A stretch of 64,000 nt of DNA from Odobenus rosmarus divergens (GCF_000321225.1 NW_004450381.1:1985458-2049457), one strand, 5' to 3'. Shown: positions 25,682 through 37,555, counted from the stretch's first letter. The notes: a model not told the origin generated them from the sequence alone. Numbers and translations are program-made.

Positions 25682-25856
25682 GGCGCCTGGGTGGCTCAGT
25701 TGGTCAAGCATCTGCCTTCGGCTCAAGTCATGATCCCAGGGTCCTAGGATCGAGCCCCAGGTTGGTCTCCCTGCTCAGCGGGGAGTCTGCCCTGCTCGTG
25801 CTCTCTCTCGTGCTCTCCCAAATAAATAAATAAAATCTTAAAAAAAAAAAAAAAAA
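25682..25856 (+). mobile_element. Carnivore tRNA-Lys SINE in L1
   Basis: Head GGCGCCTGGGTGGCTCAG and AAATAAATAAATAAAATCTT tail. AAGTCTCA / AAGGTCTCA repeats flank it. Confidence 0.95.
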
Positions 25857-26235
25857 GTCTCAAGTCAATAATTTAACTTTCCATCTTTAAAGATGAAAAG
25901 AGCAAAATAAACCTGTAAGAAAGAAATAATAAAGGCAGAAAACAATAAAACTGAAAACAAAAAACCCAGAAAAATAATTGAAAACAAAAGCTGATTCTTG
26001 TGGTAGGGAGGGATCAATAAAACTGATAAAGCCAGATTGACCAAGAAAAAACTAAAGGACACACAAATCAGTAAAATCAGGGATAAAAGAGGAAATATAG
26101 CGATGGATCCCACAGACATCAAAAGGAAATCTTACAAACAACTTCACGCACATAAATCTGACAACATAGATGAAACGGGCTGATTCCTTGAAAGACAAAA
26201 ATAACCAGAACTCACTCAAGAAGCAGATAACTTGA

Positions 26236-26415
26236 GGGATGCCTGGGAGGCTCAGTTGGTTAAGTATCTGACTCTTGATTTCAGTTCAGGTCATGATCTC
26301 AGGGTTGTGGGATTGAGCTCAGCAGGGAGTCTGCTTGAGATTCTCTCTCTCTTCCTCTCCCCCTGCCCCTATCCCCACACTCTCTCTCTCAAATAAACAA
26401 TCTTTTTAAAAAAAA
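26236..26415 (+). mobile_element. Older carnivore SINE in L1
   Basis: Head GGGATGCCTGGGAGGCTCAG. The body has the older TCTGACTCTTGATTTCAG form. Target duplication ATAACTTGA. Confidence 0.93.
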
Positions 26416-26756
26416 TAACTTGAAAAAATAAATTAAAGGAAATAGATAACTTGAACAGTCCCCATGTCTACTAAAGACAACAAATTTGCTGTTGAAAAAC
26501 TACAAAAACAAACAGAACCCCCTAGGTCCAGAGAGTTTCACTCCCAAACATTTAGAAAGAAATAATACCCCCCAAAAATAAAAAAAAAGAAAAAGAAATA
26601 ATATTCTCTACAAGCTCTTCCAGGAAATAAAAGATTACTTCTAAACTCATTTTATGAGGCCAGTATTAGTCTCATATTGAAACCAGACAAAGATAGTACA
26701 AGAAAAAACTACAGAGCAGTATCTGTCATGAACCTTGGATACAAAATGCTCAACAA

Positions 26757-26938
26757 GGGGCGCCTGGGTGGCTCAGTCGTTAAGCGTCTGCCTTTGGCTC
26801 AGGTCATGATCCCAGGGTCATGGGATCGAGCCCCGCATCCGGCTCCCCGCTCCGAGGGGAGCCTGCTTCTCCCTCTCCCTCTCCCCCTGCTTGTGTTCCC
26901 TCTCTCGCTGTGTGTCTCTCTGTCAAATAAAAAAAAAA
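26757..26938 (+). mobile_element. Carnivore tRNA-Lys SINE in L1
   Basis: Head GGGGCGCCTGGGTGGCTCAG, tail TGTCAAATAA plus A run. Target duplication GCTCAACAA lies on both sides. Confidence 0.96.
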
Positions 26939-26972
26939 GCTCAACAAAATACTAGTAAATGAAAGGCAGCAA

Positions 26973-26973
<1 letters not shown>

Positions 26974-27009
<36 letters not shown>
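26974..27009 (+). repeat. (CA)18 microsatellite
   Basis: Eighteen uninterrupted CA units inside the L1 ORF2 remnant. Likely length-variable. Confidence 0.95.
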
Positions 27010-27014
<5 letters not shown>

Positions 27015-27150
27015 ATATCACAACCAAATAGAGTTTATCCCCTGGAATGCGAGGCTGGTTCAACACTCAAAAATCACCCAAAATTCCTAACAGACTTAAT
27101 AAGAAAACCCACACGATCATATCAATAGGTGCAGAAAAAGCATTTGACTC

Positions 27151-28487
27151 CACAGGTGCCCATCCAATCGGTACTGGCTATCGCTGTGGCTTCCAGCAGC
27201 TCCTTGTGCAGTCAAGGCAGAAGACAAGAAATACAGTTGATGCTTATCGAGCCATTTGCTTGTTTCTCAGGGAGAATCCTTCTGATGTGAATTCATTCCA
27301 AGAGTAAACTCCTTTGCAAAGTGTGTGGCTGGAGGACTCACTCAGACCTACACACACAATTCAAGGGGAGGGCTCCCGGTTGTGACGCCAGGAGACTGGT
27401 GAAGTCTGCTCTCGCCAAAGCCAACTCTGCCCTACCTCCACCCTACTACCTTCCCACTGGCCTCTGTTGGGGTTCCAAGTCTGCCTCCAGAAGGTGCCTC
27501 AGACAAACCCAGGTGGATGTTCCTCAGTCCACCAGGACAGGAAACGGCATCTGCCCTGGAGGAAAAGGAAGCCCCATTCCATTCATTCACTCTCTCCTGG
27601 AAACTTCCTACAACTTCTCAGTCTGATTTTCTCTCACTGGAACTTGCTGGGAACCACCCACCCTGACCACCGTTCCCCCAACCATTTGTGTGACAAGGCT
27701 GACAAAAGTTGTGAGAAAAGAAGCCCTGAGGCTGATGGTAACCTGAGACAAAGTTTCAGCACATAGACACGAGGACCTCACGAGGTGGTCCAGCCTTCTA
27801 GAAGATTTCTTTGGTGCAAGAACCACTCCAGAAACCAAATCTCCAGTAACTCAGGGCCTTGGAAGTCTTTCTGAAGGGGCTTGGTGGTGTTGTGATCTGA
27901 CCAGCAAAGGGTTTACTCTAAGGCAGGGCAGTGGGGGTGGATGGGTGGCGGTGAACTGCTGAATCAGAAAGGTCAAAACACTGTCTTCCAGGGACCATTC
28001 CATTGAGGTCAATGCCCCGTCACCAAGCAGCTGAAAACACACTTGAAAATGATTTATCCTTTACAAAGCTCTCTTCAGATAGGAATTTCTCACACTCCCC
28101 TGACAGCTTATTCCAGTGTTTAACCATGCTTACAGTCAAGATGTTCTTCCTTCTGTCCCACAGGGCAGCTCAGATGCTAATTCCCTGTTCTCTGAGGGCT
28201 GGACCACAGGACGGCTGACAGTTCCCTCCCTGCTTCTGGGCTGGGTGGTAACAGGCAGGAGACACACCCCTGGAACCTCTGCTGGCAAGGGGATAGCTGT
28301 TTTGAGATTTTGTACTCCGCGAACCCAAATTCCAGGACCCTGCTCCTTCTGGCCCCCCTCAGGTGGTATTAAGGAGACTAACCATATTAAATCTAATCAA
28401 AAAGACAAAACTGCCGGAGAGAAAAAGACTCTCTCTTATGTAGGAATGCTATTCTGGGGTCTTCCACCTCTGTGTTCTATCCTAAAC
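27151..28487. other. Unique intronic DNA
   Basis: Follows the abrupt L1 break at 27150. No repeat or gene recognised. Confidence 0.55.
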
Positions 28488-28697
28488 CAGGGGTCAGCAA
28501 ACTTTTCCTGCAAACAGCCAGCTAGTAAATGTTTTCAGCTTTGCAAGCCATGTAGTATCTACCACTACTGCTCAACCTTGCCATTACAGCGTGAAAGCAG
28601 CCATACATCATGCACGGACTAATGAATGTACCGTGTTCCAATAAAACTTTATTCATAAAAGCAAGTGGCAGGCCAGACTGAGCTATTCCTTGGCCTG
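28488..28697 (-). mobile_element. MER20 (hAT DNA transposon remnant)
   Basis: CAGGGGTCAGCAAACTTTTC, then AGCGTGAAAGCAGCCATACA and TTCCAATAAAACTTTATTCA, follow the MER20 consensus on the reverse strand. Confidence 0.88.
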
Positions 28698-28927
28698 AAT
28701 GACAAGGAGAGGCCCCAACCACTTTCCTCTCCTCTCCTCAGTTTCAGAACTTGGCTGTTTCTTGCCATCACTGTGGACCTAGAAATTTGTTATGAAGATT
28801 AGGAACTTTTCTCCTCATATTTGCCCAGACATTTAAATGCTGCTAAGAACCCATTAGCACAGGCAACATGCCATGAGACAAAAGCATGTCTTCCCTAGCT
28901 CGCTTCCTGTGCAGCACCTGACAATAG

Positions 28928-28966
28928 GGCGCGCACGCGCGCACACACACCCACACTCACACACGT
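28928..28966 (+). repeat. Mixed GC/CA dinucleotide repeat
   Basis: Alternating purine-pyrimidine run (GCGCGCACGCGCGCACACAC, then CA-rich). It could take up the Z-DNA form. Confidence 0.85.
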
Positions 28967-30793
28967 TCACTCGCTCTAAGTACCAACAAGTATAAAAGAA
29001 TGACTTTGTGCCCTGCAGGAAGAATATTTCTAAAGGGAAAGATCACATCAGTCATGGCAGAAAATATGAGCCAGGATCTTGATTCACACATAACAGAGAT
29101 TCTACTGGAAAACAGCATAGGACATTTGAAGGAAATGAATCATTTGGGAGCCCAAGGAGGAGGTCTGCACAGTTTCTAAGGCGACACCACACCCCGCCCT
29201 GCCCCAACCGAGGAGGGGCCCCCACTTCAGCAGGCCTCCAGGTCCCAGAGAAGGAGAGCAGGATGTGTGCAAGGGAGCATGCCAGGCTGGGTGCGGAGTT
29301 TGTTTGTGTAGGTTTCTACCCATCTATTTCCAAAAAGATCTGAGGCAGCCTTAAGAAATTAAACAGTGTGAAGATAAGAGCACTGGGAAGAAAACCAAAA
29401 GGCCCAAAGAAGGTTTTAGGTCTCTGGGATGTGTTAACCATGTCAAATGAGCTGAGTTTGGCCCCCAAGCTTCCAGATAGCAAAGGCCGGAAAAGGAGGT
29501 AAGTCTTGGAAAAGTGCTGCCCATGGATGGAAAAGCTAGGATATGGGAAGGCACAAGGGCACCTGGAATGCCTTACTGCAGACTCCCAGGTCTGCGATCC
29601 TACCCATCGCCCAAGCTGCTGGACATACTGCCAATAGACAGTGGCGTCAGTGGGATACACACGAGAGGTAAGGCGGAGGGACAGGCCTGGGGTCATCTCA
29701 GCCTCCTCCAGATCCATAGGGATTTCCTCCAAAACAAAGTCCTGAACAGCTGCCAGGACAGACCGGGTGGGAGGGCACTCAGGCCATGCCATCCAAGTCT
29801 CAGGTGTGACAGCCGGGAGCCCGGGCCCTGCAGTTCGGGCTCTGCCTGGCAGCCCTGGCTTTGGCAGAGCCCACGCCCTCCACCCGACCTGGCCAGCCTG
29901 CCCCGGGCTCAGCCCTCTGAGAAGCAGGGTGGGGTCCACCAAGTGAGTGAGCCCAGAGGTGCACAGGCAGGAAGTCCCAAAATAATCACAATGCATGCTA
30001 CTCTGGGCTCGAATGACGTCCAGGGTCAGGGTCAGGTGTCCTCCTCTGTATTTAAAGGGAAGAGCGGGATCCAGGCACAGAAAAGGCACAACACCAGACT
30101 GTTTCTTTCATTAAGCAGGACCCACATGTCTCAGAGGGGAGCTGACCTCAGTACGGCTCTGGGCAGGCTCGGCCACCTCCTACTTGGGCACGCCCTTCCT
30201 GGGGCAGCCCAGCCAGCTGACCCTGAGGCCCAGACTGCCTGCAAGGTCTCTGAGGCTGCCCCCGTGCCTGTGGCCAAGAGGATCAGAGAAATCAATGAGA
30301 ACGCCTGGCTCCAGCGCTCAGCGGCAGCCCTGGGCTCGTCAAAGGCTGCTCTGTCCAGGTTTGGGAGGGAGTCTCTCCGCGTTGAGGCAGACTGATGGCA
30401 TCACAGTGGATGGGAAGGTGGGAAGGAGGCTCTCCTTCTGGCCTCTGCCCTCCCCTGGGAGAATGCGGCTCATTCACAAGATAGCTCAGATTGAGGAGAT
30501 ATCCGATCTTCCCAGAGGTGGACGTGGGAAATGAGCCTTAGAAGAAAAATGTCCACCCCGTGCCCTGCCCAGGTGGCTAGGGAGGGGGCAGCAAACACCT
30601 CCACCACGTCCATGGTACCACGGGCAGGTCACCCCAACATCCCACTGCACAGCGTACAAAGAGCTCTGGGAAAACGTAACCAAGTCAAAAGTATAGGTGC
30701 CAGTCTGAAAAACCACGTCTGAGGCAGCCACGGGACAAGAGAGCCCCGGGGACCAGCAGGAGCAACTGCTGTGTGGCAGCCGTGGCCGATGCC

Positions 30794-30811
30794 GGGGGGG
30801 GGGGGGGGGGG
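30794..30811 (+). repeat. Poly(G) run of 18
   Basis: Eighteen G residues followed by CGCCC. On the BCR transcript strand this is poly(C). The G strand can form quadruplexes, and the length may be unreliable in assembly. Confidence 0.9.
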
Positions 30812-31611
30812 CGCCCACGCCCGTCTTCCTGTTGTGGAGTCAGGCCAGCGTTTGCCGTTTCAGCACCAGCTTCCTTTAACTGTGTGGACAGGAGAGATAA
30901 ACTGGGCCTCCAGGCTGGCGGCCGAGATAAGGGCGAGCGTGCTCCTGTCACTGCCCTGGAGCAGCAGCGGGTCCCAGGCACCAGGGCCTCTGCCCGCGGG
31001 AAAGGCAGGAAGAGGCAGGGCCTGGCTTAGGGCTCCCTGGGGAAGAGGGAACGAGGAGGTGAGCATAGTGCCCGGCGGTGGCGGGGAAGAAGGGGATCAG
31101 TGCCCCCGGTCACCCCTGTGTGGGCAGCTGGGTGGAAACACCTAGAATTGGGGCCTAGAAACAAACCTGGACTCTCCAGGCTAATGACACAGCCCCACTG
31201 TGCCCTGGAAGGATGGAGAACTTGCCAGGTCCCCTGCCAGCTGGAGTCCGGGGGTTTGAAGATCCTGATCACCCAGCCTCTCCTTGAGCCCAGCAGGGCC
31301 CAGCAAGTCAGGAAGGCTGACGGTCTGGAGCGGGGTGGAGAGGGAGCCACTGTGCCTGTATCGAGGGCCCGTCTGTGACGCGCCACCACATATGGGACAG
31401 CGCAAGGCTCTCATTTCCTCTTCTTAGAGGTACACGAGGAGCAGGTGAGCATCCTCATCTGAGAGACAAGGCTCAGAGACACCAAGAAAACGCAGGGCAG
31501 CCCAACGCCCAGCCGAGAGCCAGTGCTCCTCTCCCCACGTGTGGGCTGCCTGGCGCAGGTGCACGCGTGCACACATACAGGCTTCCTCGTGTGCACATGC
31601 AGAGGCGTACG

Positions 31612-31628
31612 CACACACACACACACAC
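31612..31628 (+). repeat. Short CA repeat
   Basis: About eight CA units. Confidence 0.85.
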
Positions 31629-34489
31629 GGTCACACTCACACCGACTCCCCGGGTTGAGTCAAGGTTTCCGAGGGCCTGGGAAGGAAAGCACTCCTCAGG
31701 ATGCCACAGGCCTCCCAGGGCCTCAGGCTCCAAGATCCCCAGGCTCTCAGCACTTCAGGCCTGGAAGCAAATGCTGCCTCAAAGACAGCTGGAGCCACTG
31801 AGCCAAAATAACCCGTGTAGAGTGGGCGTCCAGGGCTGGCAGAAACCGAAGCCACTCTCCCACCCCCCGGTGCTGTCTGCACCCCACTCCTCCAAGGGTG
31901 TTATTCCCCCAGGACAGCCCACCCGAACCTGACACACGGCTCTCACTTCACGGCAACCCTCCTTTCCAGAAGCACACTGGACAGAGGAAGGGAGGGGCCC
32001 CATGGTTTCTACTTGGGGGATGGAAGTGCTTCATGGACCCAGAAGGGTGGGGGACAGCAGAGCCCCTGTGTGCTCTGCTGGACCTGGAGCTCACAAGGGA
32101 GCCTGTGCCTGTGCCCAGTCTCAAAGAGCAGGTGGTAGCTGAGCTCACCCCTCTGTGCAGCAGCCCCCCCCCCAATACAATGGCAGTGGCCAGCCCAGAG
32201 GGCTTGAGTCCTCCCAGGGAGAGGAGTGACAAGGATAGCTCTCTGCTCCAGAAGGCCAGGCAGGGTGCACACACAAGGACCAAAGGAGACTGGAGAGCAC
32301 ATGAAGGAGGCATGGATGAGGAGCCGCTTGGAGAGGTCAGGAGAGGGAGACAAGTCAAGGGCGAGAGAAGGTTACGGGGTGGGACAAAGGAAGCTCATGA
32401 AGAAGGTGGCACAGGAGCCGGACCCTGGAGGATACATGGATCTGGGCAGGTGGAGACACGCGGAGGGGCATTCCAGGTGAAGAATGCCATGCAGAAAGCA
32501 CAAAGGAGGAAGAACTTAGAACCAGCGGGGAGCAGGGAGCTGTTCTGCCACCGCGGCAGAGCCCAAGAAGGTTGAGAAAGCACAGTGTGGGTGGTCCTGA
32601 AGGCCTGATTTCCTGGAAAGCGTGGCCTCAGACCCCAGGCCAAGGACGGCTTGGGCCCTGCGAAGACACATCTGGTGCATCCACTGGCCGACCTGAGGAG
32701 CGGGGCCAGGGGCCAGGCCCAAGGGCAGGGCAGGGTCACTGTCAAGGTGAGGGAGTCACAGTCAAGGCAACGGGGGATGGTTTCTCGAGGCATGGTGGGA
32801 GGCTGGGGTAGGAGGCTTCCTGCTAAAATACCATCTAACGTCAGGGACAGACCTGGGAGACGAGAGCACCCTCAACTTTTTGCTGACTCACTGCAATTTC
32901 CAGCTCTGAGAAGCCCCAGCCGCCGGAAGATGCCTCCCCCCACAGGGGCCATCTGTCCATTTATGCTCTTTGCTTCTTCACTTTCTCCCCTCCTCCTGGA
33001 TTATTTTGAAAAGATTAGGTTTCCTGTTTTCACTGCCTGGCTGGCCCAGCCTTCTGTCCATCCATCCACTGTCACGGTCATTAGGGCAGTAGCAGGGCAG
33101 GAACGGGCTGGCACGCTGCAGGCCCTCCTGGCTCCCTAATGAGGGATTAGCCACCTCCGCACCCTGCACCAGCTGGCTGCTCTGTAAACACCACGTCCTC
33201 CCCGCGAAGGGCAGGCAAGGCTGCAACCTCTCCCACGGGCAAGGAGCCTCTTAATGAAACAAGTAAATAGGCGATTCATCCTAGCTGCTGACAGCCACTC
33301 CCCCTCGGAGCTGGCTCATTCCAGGGCAGAAAAAGCAGCCCTTTATGGTGGGCCTCCTCTGCCTCTTCTCCCTTCTCCTCCCCCAGCAGTGGGACCTGGA
33401 CCATGGCCCCATTGCCCGGGGCTGGAAGTGAAGGGTCTTCCCGTGGAGGACCAAAATCCTCCACACCTGACCAGTCACTTGTGGCCTGAGTGGTGAGTGA
33501 AGGCCAGCACGCCCGTCAGGCTGGTTTCCAGCCACCACTGCCCATGCTGAAGCCAGCCCCGGGCTAGGTTACCAGGCTGTCACTAGGCACCCAGCCCCAC
33601 CCAGGACCAGACCCCTCTCTCCTCGCTGTCACCTGAGACCAAGGCCTGAGGCAGCACTGGGATGAGGTGGGGAAGAAGGGGGCATCGACCAGCTTCATCT
33701 GCCTTAGATACTGAAGGTCCCACAAATTCTGGCTAATCAGAGTTCTGCAGCTGTTAAAGGAAAGGCTGAAACTCAGGGAGGGGAACTCAGTTTCTGAGCG
33801 ATTCATGTTCGCTGGGCACGAGGCCCTGTCCTGAGTCACCTCATGGAATCCTTACATGGCCTCAGGAGATGCGAGGGGGGTGAGGGGACAGAAGCTCTGG
33901 GGCTGACCAGCAGCAGGAGCACACATGGATGCTCACCCAGCTCCGAGGGCTTCCCACTGCTTCTGACCCACCTGGGGAGCCGAAGATCAGGTCTGAGCAC
34001 AAACCCCAGGCAGAGGGGGCCAGAGGGAGCAGCCAACAGCGTCCTAGAGGCTTGGGAGTTCAGGAGGAATAGAAGAATGAGAGCAGGCACACGGAGAGGA
34101 GGCAGGTCCCCATGCAGGAGGAAAGGAATTTCTCTCATGAGAGGAGGGTTATTCCACAGCCCACGCTTCCCCTGGAACGAGGCCCATTTTTTTGCTCGGG
34201 GCAGGTTCAAACCCCTTCCCTGATATTCTGGCCACAGTCATACAAGACCCAACTTTCTTCCACGAGGCAGGATTCAATAACCTGGGCCATAGCTCTCCCT
34301 CCAGCAGGACGTGTGGGTGTCGAGGCCCCTCCTGTCCCAGCAGTTGGCCCCACTCACGGCTGCGTAGGCAGCTGTAACTTAAGCCCAGCGCCCACCGGCA
34401 CAGCCCAGGGCCCCAAAGCCTGCATGGGAATGTCCTTCCTCCAGTGCCCACGCAGTCCCATGCATAGGCAGAGCATGGTTTCCCCGGGT

Positions 34490-34920
34490 TTTTATTTAAA
34501 TTTTTATTTTGAAGCACTTTCAAACTCACAAAATCTCGCAAAGAGATTACAAAGAACCATTGGTTTAGGGGAACAGCAGTAACCTGCAAAAAGGAACTTG
34601 AGGGGATAAACAAATATACCTGTGACCCCAATTCAAATCAACCAGACAGCAGTGTCCTTGGACATGAGGGTCCCCATGATGTCCTCTCTTCCTGTATCAG
34701 GATGGTCAGCTCGTGCTGGCTGGGTTACGGAGGTGGGCGACCAACACCTCCAATGGCATGGGTCCATTTGTGTTGCCATCGAGACCCATCCACCCTCTGT
34801 CCAGGTGACAGGAAGAGAGAGCACCATGGAGCTAAAACATGTCCCACAGTGCCTGTCACTACCTCCAGATGTCTTCTTCCCGAGGTCCAAGCTGCAGAGG
34901 TCAAGCTTGCAAGCCTAGGA
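34490..34920 (+). mobile_element. Possible old L1 3' region
   Basis: TTTTATTTTGAAGCACTTTC and GAGATTACAAAGAACCATTG resemble an old L1 3' UTR. The later part is diverged and uncertain. Confidence 0.45.
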
Positions 34921-34979
34921 GCCCTAACAGTCACCCCCACCTCACCCCCCCAAACCCATCATCCTCTGGCTAGGCGCCC

Positions 34980-35440
34980 AACGAATAGCATGTGGAGAAT
35001 TTTCATTTTAAACCTATTATGAGACATGGTAGAAGCCAAAATTGAAAGGAAGAAACCCCATACAACTTCATCTCCTTGACGATTTGTTAGACAGCAAGAG
35101 ATGACAGAGACAAATCCTGACACACACAATGCTATGCGTCACTCTCAGTATGAACAAGTTCCACGCTGCTACACGATTTTCATCCTTATCATTTGATGAT
35201 GACATAATAGTCTACCAAGTTATTGTAACCCCTTTTCTACTGCAGGGCGTTTATTTTGTTTTCAGTTTTCCACTGTTGTGAATACAATGAATAGCTTCAT
35301 ATAATAATACCAAAAAGGAAAAAGGGGAGGGGGGGAAAGTCCTATTTCCTTAGCAAAATACCCTCGGGTGGGATGACTGGGTCTGAGCTTATAAACATGT
35401 TAATGACTTTTCAATAATGTAGACACTAGAATTCAAAGAG
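34980..35440 (+). mobile_element. Unclassified old repeat
   Basis: ATTTTGTTTTCAGTTTTCCA, then CTGTTGTGAATACAATGAAT and GGGATGACTGGGTCTGAG, look like an old L1-type 3' region, but I cannot place the family. Confidence 0.4.
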
Positions 35441-35544
35441 AAAGATGCCCTTGAAGCATGATGGAAAAGGGGCTAGGAGTATCATCAGGCTTTGCTTTCT
35501 GCAGAAAGCCCCACACAGATCGAAGTGGGGCTGGTGGCGGGGGC

Positions 35545-35742
35545 GGGGGGGCCTGGGTGGCTCAATCAGTTAAGCATCTGCTTTGGCTCAGGTCATGATC
35601 CCAGGGTCCTGGGATAGAGCCCAGCGTTGGGCTCCCTGCTCAGCAGGGAGCCTGCCTTCTTCCTCTCCCTCCCCCTGCTCATGCTTGCTCTCATGCTCTC
35701 TCTCTCAAATAAATAAAATAAAACTTAAAAAAAAAAAAAAAA
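35545..35742 (+). mobile_element. Carnivore tRNA-Lys SINE
   Basis: G-rich start running into GCCTGGGTGGCTCAATCAG, TC-rich middle, long A tail. AAGTGGGG / AAGTGGGA flank it. Confidence 0.95.
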
Positions 35743-35953
35743 GTGGGACTGTTGACACTTATCAAGGCCCCCAGTCCCAACCAAAGAGGAAAGAGCTTAG
35801 AACACCTACCCGTAAAATGCACCCACAGCTTCCTCCCAAATACTCAAGGGAAACAAAAGGTTATGTTTAAGACGTTTCTCAGTTAGACTTTGTAATTACC
35901 AGCTCTGCCAGACTTCCTGAACATGGCAAAATCCATGGGAATCTGGTTACTCT

Positions 35954-36155
35954 ATTTTTTTAAAGATTTATTTATTTGTTTGAGAGACAGAGAGAGCATG
36001 AGCGGGTGGAGGGGGAGAGGGAGAGAGAGAATCTCAAGCAGACTCCCTGCTCAGTGCAGAGCCCAACGTGGGGCTCAATTCCAGGACCTGGGATCATGAC
36101 CTGAGCCCAAATCAAGAGTTGGCCGCTTAAGTGACTGAGCCACCTAGGCACCCCA
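35954..36155 (-). mobile_element. Carnivore tRNA-Lys SINE
   Basis: Reverse copy ending CTGAGCCACCTAGGCACCCC. Target duplication GGAATCTGGTTAYTCT (15 of 16). It lies 211 bp from an opposite-strand SINE. Confidence 0.96.
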
Positions 36156-36877
36156 GGAATCTGGTTATTCTAGAAAATGACCCAGGTTTTCAGGAATGGT
36201 GTTAATTCCTGGAGTCTCAGTCACCATCTGACTCCTTCCTTGACTCACTGATCCCATATCCCTCTTACATGTCCCTGTCTGCTGAAGGCAGACTCCAACC
36301 CTAATTCCTGCACTGCTGATCGGGGTGCAGAACCATAGTCCCACCCCAGGGCTGGGCCTAACACTGCCTGGAGGAAGGCCCCAACCTGCCCACTCTGTTC
36401 CACATAGGAAGCAAAATGTCGAATTAAGCAGATCCCTGTCCCACTCCACTCTGGTTTTGTCACTGACTTGCCCAGGGGCAGCTGGAATCACACAGAAACA
36501 CTCTCCCGTCTCCCCTCAGCTCATCAGAGGCTCACCACTTCCCAAGAGCGGCTGACTCAAATTCCCTTGGCAGGGAAGGTGGCTGGAAACGGAGGTAGGA
36601 CTTGCAGCCAGGAACGCCCCTTTCCAAGAACTCCAGCCCTTTTTATCAGCAACCTGCTACATTCCAGAAGGCTGTGGGCTCCTGGCAGTCACTGCAAGAG
36701 AACGGTTCCCTTCTCCCATCTCCCACTAACAGTGGCTGAGTGGAGCCCTGGGTGCTCATGCAGGAGGGACCTTTTGCAAAAGGTCAGGAGTAAGAGCATG
36801 TATACCCATCGTAACAGCAGCATCACTCACAATAGCCAAAAGGTAGAAATAAACCAAATGTCCATAGACGGAAGGGG

Positions 36878-36903
36878 CTGTGCTCATTTTGGCAGCACAC
36901 ATA
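36878..36903 (+). pseudogene. RNU6 (fragment): 5' fragment of U6 snRNA inserted in an L1
   Basis: After two bases (CT), 24 bases from 36880 match the first 24 of U6 snRNA (GTGCTC..TT.GGCAGCACA.ATA) at 20 positions. Three of the four changes fit loss of the two CpG sites, and the fourth is a T-to-C. The piece is flanked by 16-bp direct repeats, CCATAGACGGAAGGGG (36862-36877) and CCATAGATGGAAGGGG (36904-36919), and interrupts an L1 3' segment. There is no A tail. This fits the described class of truncated, tailless retropseudogenes. It cannot act as U6. Confidence 0.75.
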
Positions 36904-37199
36904 CCATAGATGGAAGGGGTAAACAAAATGTGGTCTGTCTGTACAAAGGAATATTATTTAGTGTTAAAAAGGAAGGAAATTCTGACACACACTATAACAT
37001 GGATGAACCTCCCATTATGCTCAGTGAAATAAGCCAGCCACCAAAGGACAAATACTGTATGACTTCACGTATATGAGGTCCCTAGAGTCCTCAGGCTCAC
37101 AGAGACAGAAAGGACAAAGGTGGCTGCCAGGGGCTGGGGGAGGGAGGATGGGCAGTTTAATGAAGACAGAGTTTCAGCTGGGGAAGATGAAAAAGTTCC

Positions 37200-37430
37200 A
37201 GGGCGCCTGGGTGGCTCAGTTGGTTAAGCGACTGCCTTCGGCTCAGGTCATGATCCTGGAGTCCCGGGATCGAGTCCCACATCGGGCTCCCTGCTGAGCA
37301 GGGAGTCTGCTTCTCCCTCTGAACCTCTTCCCTCTCATGCTATCTCTCATTCTCTCTCTCTCAAATCTCTATCTCTCATTCACTCTCTCTCAAATAAATA
37401 AATAAATAAATAAAATCTTAAAAAAAAAAA
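37200..37430 (+). mobile_element. Carnivore SINE with duplicated tail, in L1
   Basis: Head GGGCGCCTGGGTGGCTCAG. The TC-rich tail is duplicated (ATCTCTCATTC block twice), making the copy about 35 bp longer than its neighbours. Target duplication AAGATGAAAAAGTTC. Confidence 0.97.
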
Positions 37431-37555
37431 AAGATGAAAAAGTTCTGGAAATGGACAATGGTGATGGTTACGCAACAGCCCGAATGTGCTTAATGCCACT
37501 GGACTTCATGCTTAAAAATTGTATCATGATTTAAAAAGAAAAAGAGTAAAAGCAA

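Larger units (their letters stand above)
23964..27150 (+). mobile_element. Old L1/HAL1 mosaic cut by five SINEs
   Basis: AT-rich block. The first part (to about 25115) resembles the ORF1-side of L1/HAL1: CATCAAAATCAAAGTGCTAA and GAATGCTATACCCAGTAGAA. After an MLT1 remnant, the second part resembles L1 ORF2: ACATCAAAAGGAAATCTTAC, ACAACATAGATGAAACGGGC, GAGTTTATCCCCTGGAATGC and GGTGCAGAAAAAGCATTTGA, where it stops abruptly at 27150. Frames are broken throughout and no reverse transcriptase could be made. SINEs at 24820, 25171, 25682, 26236 and 26757 interrupt it. Confidence 0.82.
28698..34489. other. GC-rich unique intronic DNA
   Basis: The longest stretch without a SINE or L1 copy. It holds the CA/GC repeats and the poly(G) run. 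Overlapping open frames lie on both strands at 29316-30395 but match nothing I know. Confidence 0.6.
36781..37555 (+). mobile_element. L1 3' end with U6 fragment and SINE inserted
   Basis: AACAGCAGCATCACTCACAA, AAGGAATATTATTTAGTG and AACATGGATGAACCTCCC mark the L1 tail. It is interrupted by the U6 piece (36878-36903) and a SINE (37200-37430). Confidence 0.9.

Noticed and set aside
25865..26122. Minus-strand 85-codon hydrophobic frame
   Set aside because: Antisense of an A-rich L1 ORF2 remnant; the hydrophobic residues come from T-rich codons.
23964..27150. Possible active L1 reverse transcriptase gene
   Set aside because: Frames are broken by stops and by five SINE insertions, and the element ends abruptly.
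31898..32575. 225-codon plus-strand open frame
   Set aside because: No family resemblance, low-complexity composition and overlapping minus-strand frames. Likely chance in GC-rich intron.
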